From positions 1 to 32,169 of the forward strand of contig NZ_LDJH01000009.1 in assembly GCF_001431525.1 (NCBI RefSeq): DNA of 32,169 bases, in the 5' to 3' direction. Both the position numbers and the translations under genes were made by a program. This document shows, one piece after another, positions 32,150-32,169 of this stretch. The notes under the pieces are model-generated. The model ran no database searches. It had not been told where the DNA came from and was given only the letters and a program-made list of their open reading frames with translations. The stretch's first letter is position 1. The number at the start of each line of letters is the position of its first letter. This stretch comes from Stenotrophomonas koreensis. GTDB lineage: Bacteria > Pseudomonadota > Gammaproteobacteria > Xanthomonadales > Xanthomonadaceae.

Positions 32150-32169
32150 ATGATCGAATGGACTCCCCG
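32150..32169 (+). mobile_element. Possible left end of a third IS1111-attC element
   Basis: Ten bases after CGGCTTGA the sequence reads GGACTCCCC (32160-32168). At the complete IS, eleven bases after CGGCTTGA it reads GGAGACTTCCC. The similarity of place and sequence suggests the left end of a related but different element inserted at the same attC position. Only 20 bases are visible. Confidence 0.4.

Overview
The window looks like chromosomal DNA of a Xanthomonadaceae gammaproteobacterium, most likely Stenotrophomonas or a close relative. The reasons are the high GC content, the gene set (polA beside a DUF2782-type lipoprotein, rpmB-rpmG, rsmG-parA-parB, a secreted DUF885 protein), and a cluster of GTGGGA-type palindromic repeats. 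Species identity is an inference; no 16S rRNA or other marker is present.

Positions 1-23423 are mostly core genome, largely on the minus strand: polA, a small lipoprotein (+), a universal stress protein, an unknown protein, uvrD, a YdhS-like FAD/NAD(P) protein, a frameshifted cardiolipin-synthase gene, rpmG and rpmB, a glycosyltransferase (+), a LysR regulator divergent from a RidA-family gene, a DUF885 protein, a glycan or lipid block (LAB_N membrane protein, family 2 glycosyltransferase, UDP-sugar epimerase), a Cdd1-like helix-hairpin-helix protein, parB, parA, rsmG, a phosphopantetheinyl transferase, a GlsB-type membrane protein (+), exonuclease III and transaldolase (+). Clear hairpin terminators lie at 3398-3421, 9702-9727, 21108-21136 and 23452-23480.

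Positions 23424-24030 hold a dense cluster of palindromic repeats, including a 110-bp direct repeat spaced exactly 360 bp apart. Then come a coniferyl-aldehyde-type dehydrogenase, a small membrane protein, a LURP-one-like protein, a bacterial TrmY-family (SPOUT) methyltransferase and a small membrane protein.

Positions 27738-32169 are the accessory region and the most interesting part. This is an integron gene-cassette array read on the minus strand. Four cassette genes (DUF4259; a lipoprotein; a HEPN-like RNx3H protein; a secreted WN/FGS-repeat protein) are separated by attC sites with the expected RYYYAAC/GTTRRRY ends and CAAGCCGA/TCGGCTT arms. A complete IS110-family element of the IS1111-attC type (about 1.54 kb) sits inside one attC. 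A 5'-truncated second copy sits in another. The last bases of the window look like the left end of a third, different element in a further attC. No integrase gene is in the window; it would be expected beyond position 32169 if this is the distal end of a chromosomal integron.

The IS elements carry a long 3' noncoding region that is nearly identical in the two copies except for one short block. It is the expected location of a bridge RNA in the IS1111 group. The complete element also shows a split promoter that would be assembled only in its circular form, and an 11-bp internal inverted repeat that could hide the transposase ribosome-binding site from read-through transcripts. The system may therefore be an RNA-guided recombinase that parasitises integron recombination sites and freezes neighbouring cassettes. 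The bridge-RNA part is inference.
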